DNA from: a bacterium
GTDB taxonomy: Bacteria > SZUA-182 > DTGQ01
Direction: 5' to 3'
NCBI GenBank assembly: GCA_040755755.1
Contig: JBFLZW010000078.1
Coordinates: forward strand, 21,328-85,327
Length of the DNA stretch: 64,000 nucleotides
The position numbers and the translations under genes were made by a program. Position 1 is the stretch's first letter. Each line of letters opens with the position of its first letter. This document shows, one piece after another, positions 62,249 through 64,000 of the stretch. A model generated the notes under the pieces. That model saw only the letters and a list, made by a program, of their open reading frames with translations, ran no database searches and was not told the DNA's origin.

Positions 62249-63541
62249 TCAGGGCTTTTGACGCAATCCCTGCAATTTCCTTTTCAACTCATCGATCTTT
62301 CTGTCCCGCTCCCGCAACGCGACCTTATGATCATATCGATCGGTGTTACTCATGGCGCTGCTCATACAACCGGCAGGCAAGCCTTTCTTTCTGGTGGCTG
62401 AGACTGTTTCCCGGCAGTCAAACCAGGCTATGGTGTAATAACAATGATCCAGGTCCACTTCATTGGGATAAAGCGTTATCGAGCTGGTAGTAAAGATTCC
62501 TGTTTTGCCAGGCAGTATGGCTGTATCGGTGACACCTTCGACATCCGGCAGGTAAACGGCTGTACCCTGAACAAAATTCAAAGGCGCAAGGCCGATCATT
62601 GTACCATCCCCATCTTTCAGGATAAATGTTATCGAGCCAAAGAGGGCCGTTTTGATCCCCCGGTTTTTTATCCTGCCTGACAGCTCCAGAAAGCCGTGGT
62701 CATCGGCAGAGTTTGATATTGGACCATCCACCACCAAATCAGCATCCGGAGGGGAGGTTGTGTCTTCCCTCCAGTCAATCTCATAATCATAATAGAAAAT
62801 ATTTTCATCCGGGATATCCGTGTACACTGCAAATCCGCCTACATCACCATCGTGTTCCAGAATGGCATTGCTTTCAACATCCACTTCAGTCAAGGTCTTG
62901 TTCGTGCCCTGTACATAGGCAGAAGAGGTAGACACGGGTTCAAGCGGAGTCAGGGAAGCATCCAGCAGGGTAAATGTTATTTTACAGAAAGTTGCATCTA
63001 CGATGCCCAGATTTTTCAACTCACCGAGCAGCACCGTACACCCTTGGGCATCTACAATCCGGGTTACCTGATCTTTATGTAACACTACCTCTGCTCCATG
63101 TCCTTGTGGCGGCGGGTCAATGTCCTGGCTGGAGGCAATCCTGATATTAATTGAATCAGTGGAGCTTGCACCGTCACTATCTATTGCCTTCAAGGTAATA
63201 ATGTAAGTTCCTGCTGACAACGTATCTGGAGAAAAGAAAGGTCCAAACGCCGCGGGAGTATCCATTTCGAATGCCCACCATTTCGATGCCCACCATTGCA
63301 GTGAGTTGCCGGTCAATTGCCCGTCTTCCCGGTCAGTACCAGTCCCGCTGATGATAAGGGAATCACCTTCGGTGAAGGTTTTTCTCTGAGGGCGGGCTAT
63401 GGCCGCTGTAGGAAATGTATTGACTGTATCGATAAAAGTACCATCACTTTTCCGGCTTCCATCGTTACTTTCTTCACTCCTGCAACCATGAAGCCATAAG
63501 CTCAGACATAACAAGAGGATCAATGCCGTAATCCTTCGCAT
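62249..63541 (-). CDS. Lipoprotein with PKD-like and two FxLYD-like domains
   Basis: 430 residues. The leader ALILLLCLSLWLHGC ends in a lipobox with cysteine 20. A PKD/cadherin-like domain follows (NTFPTAAIARPQRKTFTEGD, DREDGQLTGNSLQWW, GTYIITLKAIDSDGASST). Two domains of about 90 residues, with GELKNLGIVDATFCKITFTLLD and LSGRIKNRGIKTALFGSITFIL, are FxLYD-like beta-sandwiches. The C-terminal part ends in a basic helix, ALRERDRKIDELKRKLQGLRQ. Predicted to sit on the outer or inner membrane facing the periplasm. The ATG has GGGGAG upstream. Function is not known. Confidence 0.65.
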   Translation of the reverse strand: MRRITALILLLCLSLWLHGCRSEESNDGSRKSDGTFIDTVNTFPTAAIARPQRKTFTEGDSLIISGTGTDREDGQLTGNSLQWWASKWWAFEMDTPAAFGPFFSPDTLSAGTYIITLKAIDSDGASSTDSINIRIASSQDIDPPPQGHGAEVVLHKDQVTRIVDAQGCTVLLGELKNLGIVDATFCKITFTLLDASLTPLEPVSTSSAYVQGTNKTLTEVDVESNAILEHDGDVGGFAVYTDIPDENIFYYDYEIDWREDTTSPPDADLVVDGPISNSADDHGFLELSGRIKNRGIKTALFGSITFILKDGDGTMIGLAPLNFVQGTAVYLPDVEGVTDTAILPGKTGIFTTSSITLYPNEVDLDHCYYTIAWFDCRETVSATRKKGLPAGCMSSAMSNTDRYDHKVALRERDRKIDELKRKLQGLRQKP

Positions 63542-63798
63542 GATATTTACTCCCCTCTGGTAACTTTACCTTAGTATTCTATTTATTCTTATTGAGTTAT
63601 GATAAAGTCTTATGTTCATAATATTAGTATATTAATCTATCTTATATTAAAAAGTCAAGTATGAATACCTATTAATTTTATCTAGTTTTTTTAAGTTTAG
63701 TATGTATATGGATTTTTTGCTCTGGGCAAGATTTACTGATTTAAATCATTCAAGAAAGGTAACTACTCAGGCTGAAGAAGCTCAAGGTAGTGTTTTTC

Positions 63799-63823
63799 GC
63801 CCTCTCCCCCCTGGGGAGAGGGC
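63799..63823. repeat. Perfect 11-bp palindrome (GCCCTCTCCCC)
   Basis: GCCCTCTCCCC (63799-63809) and GGGGAGAGGGC (63813-63823) around a three-base loop, followed by TGGCAGGGAGCCCCTGTGGCAGG. Relatives are at about 31522, 38294 and 58376. Confidence 0.7.
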
Positions 63824-63880
63824 TGGCAGGGAGCCCCTGTGGCAGGTGAGGGGCGTTAGTGGTGGGGTAGTAACTATACC

Positions 63881-63926
63881 GCTCAGTAAAATTGACCCGT
63901 CTGTGCTCAGATAAATTGACCCACCT
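63881..63926. mobile_element. Possible insertion-sequence end: two 22-bp direct repeats
   Basis: GCTCAGTAAAATTGACCCGTCT and GCTCAGATAAATTGACCCACCT follow each other with two bases between them and differ at four positions. Multiple tandem transposase-binding sites of this 'AATTGACCC' kind occur at IS21-type termini. No transposase is seen in the window; the element would extend past the right edge. Confidence 0.4.
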
Positions 63927-64000
63927 GTAGTAGGTTTTACTCTTATAGCTATCATTGGTAAAAATTAAGCCCATCAACAAAAAACCCCATCCTACTCATC

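Larger units (their letters stand above)
63542..64000. other. Gene-free right end with two repeat elements
   Basis: An AT-rich stretch upstream of the lipoprotein gene, then a CCCTC-type palindrome (63799-63823) and a pair of 22-bp direct repeats (63881-63926) that could be the end of an insertion sequence. A small open frame at 63702-63914 consists largely of these repeats and is not accepted. Confidence 0.5.

Noticed and set aside
63702..63914. A 70-codon frame near the right end
   Set aside because: It runs through the CCCTC palindrome and the direct repeats; no ribosome site and no recognisable product.

Overview
The window looks like one contiguous piece of chromosome from a diderm (Gram-negative-type) bacterium that probably lives anaerobically. 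By eye the base composition is roughly half GC. Evidence for an outer membrane: a TamB-like protein beside a large Omp85 protein, beta-barrel proteins, lipoproteins with lipoboxes and ExbB/ExbD motors. Multiheme cytochromes, an FmdE-like protein, stand-alone cohesin/dockerin modules and an ArsM/ArsP arsenic cluster fit Deltaproteobacteria (Desulfobacterota, Myxococcota) or nearby candidate phyla. I cannot fix the phylum from sequence alone.

Layout. 1-9.1 kb: tail of a P-II-like protein, a dNTPase-type HD hydrolase, a stand-alone CBM48 protein, then tamB and an Omp85 gene with seven POTRA domains. 9.1-13.3 kb: an excisionase-like HTH protein with a coiled-coil membrane partner, mnmA, a UPF0280 gene that may be leaderless, and a SatD-like protein with an Arg/Gly-rich tail. 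13.4-16.4 kb: an 18-heme cytochrome followed by an outer-membrane barrel. 16.5-28.9 kb: a lipoprotein, a secreted 'YNTLWPLWSP' protein, and a seven-gene operon (giant TPR protein, TPR lipoprotein, tetraheme protein, TolQ, two TolR, FHA/TonB-like protein) that resembles the myxobacterial Agl-Glt/Nfs envelope machinery. 29-33.2 kb: CapA-like protein, a truncated efflux adaptor next to a perfect 24-bp palindrome, DUF2267, tRNA-Gln, a dockerin protein, FmdE. 33.3-37.9 kb: spoVR, yeaH and prkA. 38.4-41.3 kb: an RluA-type synthase, an RsmG-TrmH fusion and an 11-heptad coiled-coil protein.

42-52 kb: a cohesin+dockerin secreted protein, an arsenic cluster (ArsP-like permease, ArsR, ArsE-like thioredoxin, 5'-truncated arsG, ArsM), the second 'YNTLWPLWSP' paralogue, a large secreted protein and a four-repeat FG-GAP protein. 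52-64 kb: recD2, an FKBP isomerase, a beta-helix/MopE/cohesin/dockerin protein, a glycine-rich secreted protein, an ABC-2 exporter, a lipoprotein with FxLYD-like domains, and a possible insertion-sequence end.

The main themes are envelope biogenesis, energised trans-envelope machinery, periplasmic or extracellular electron transfer, and a set of exported proteins that share an unusual cysteine-bearing dockerin. Several kinds of dispersed intergenic repeat are present, and one appears to have become part of a lipoprotein signal peptide.
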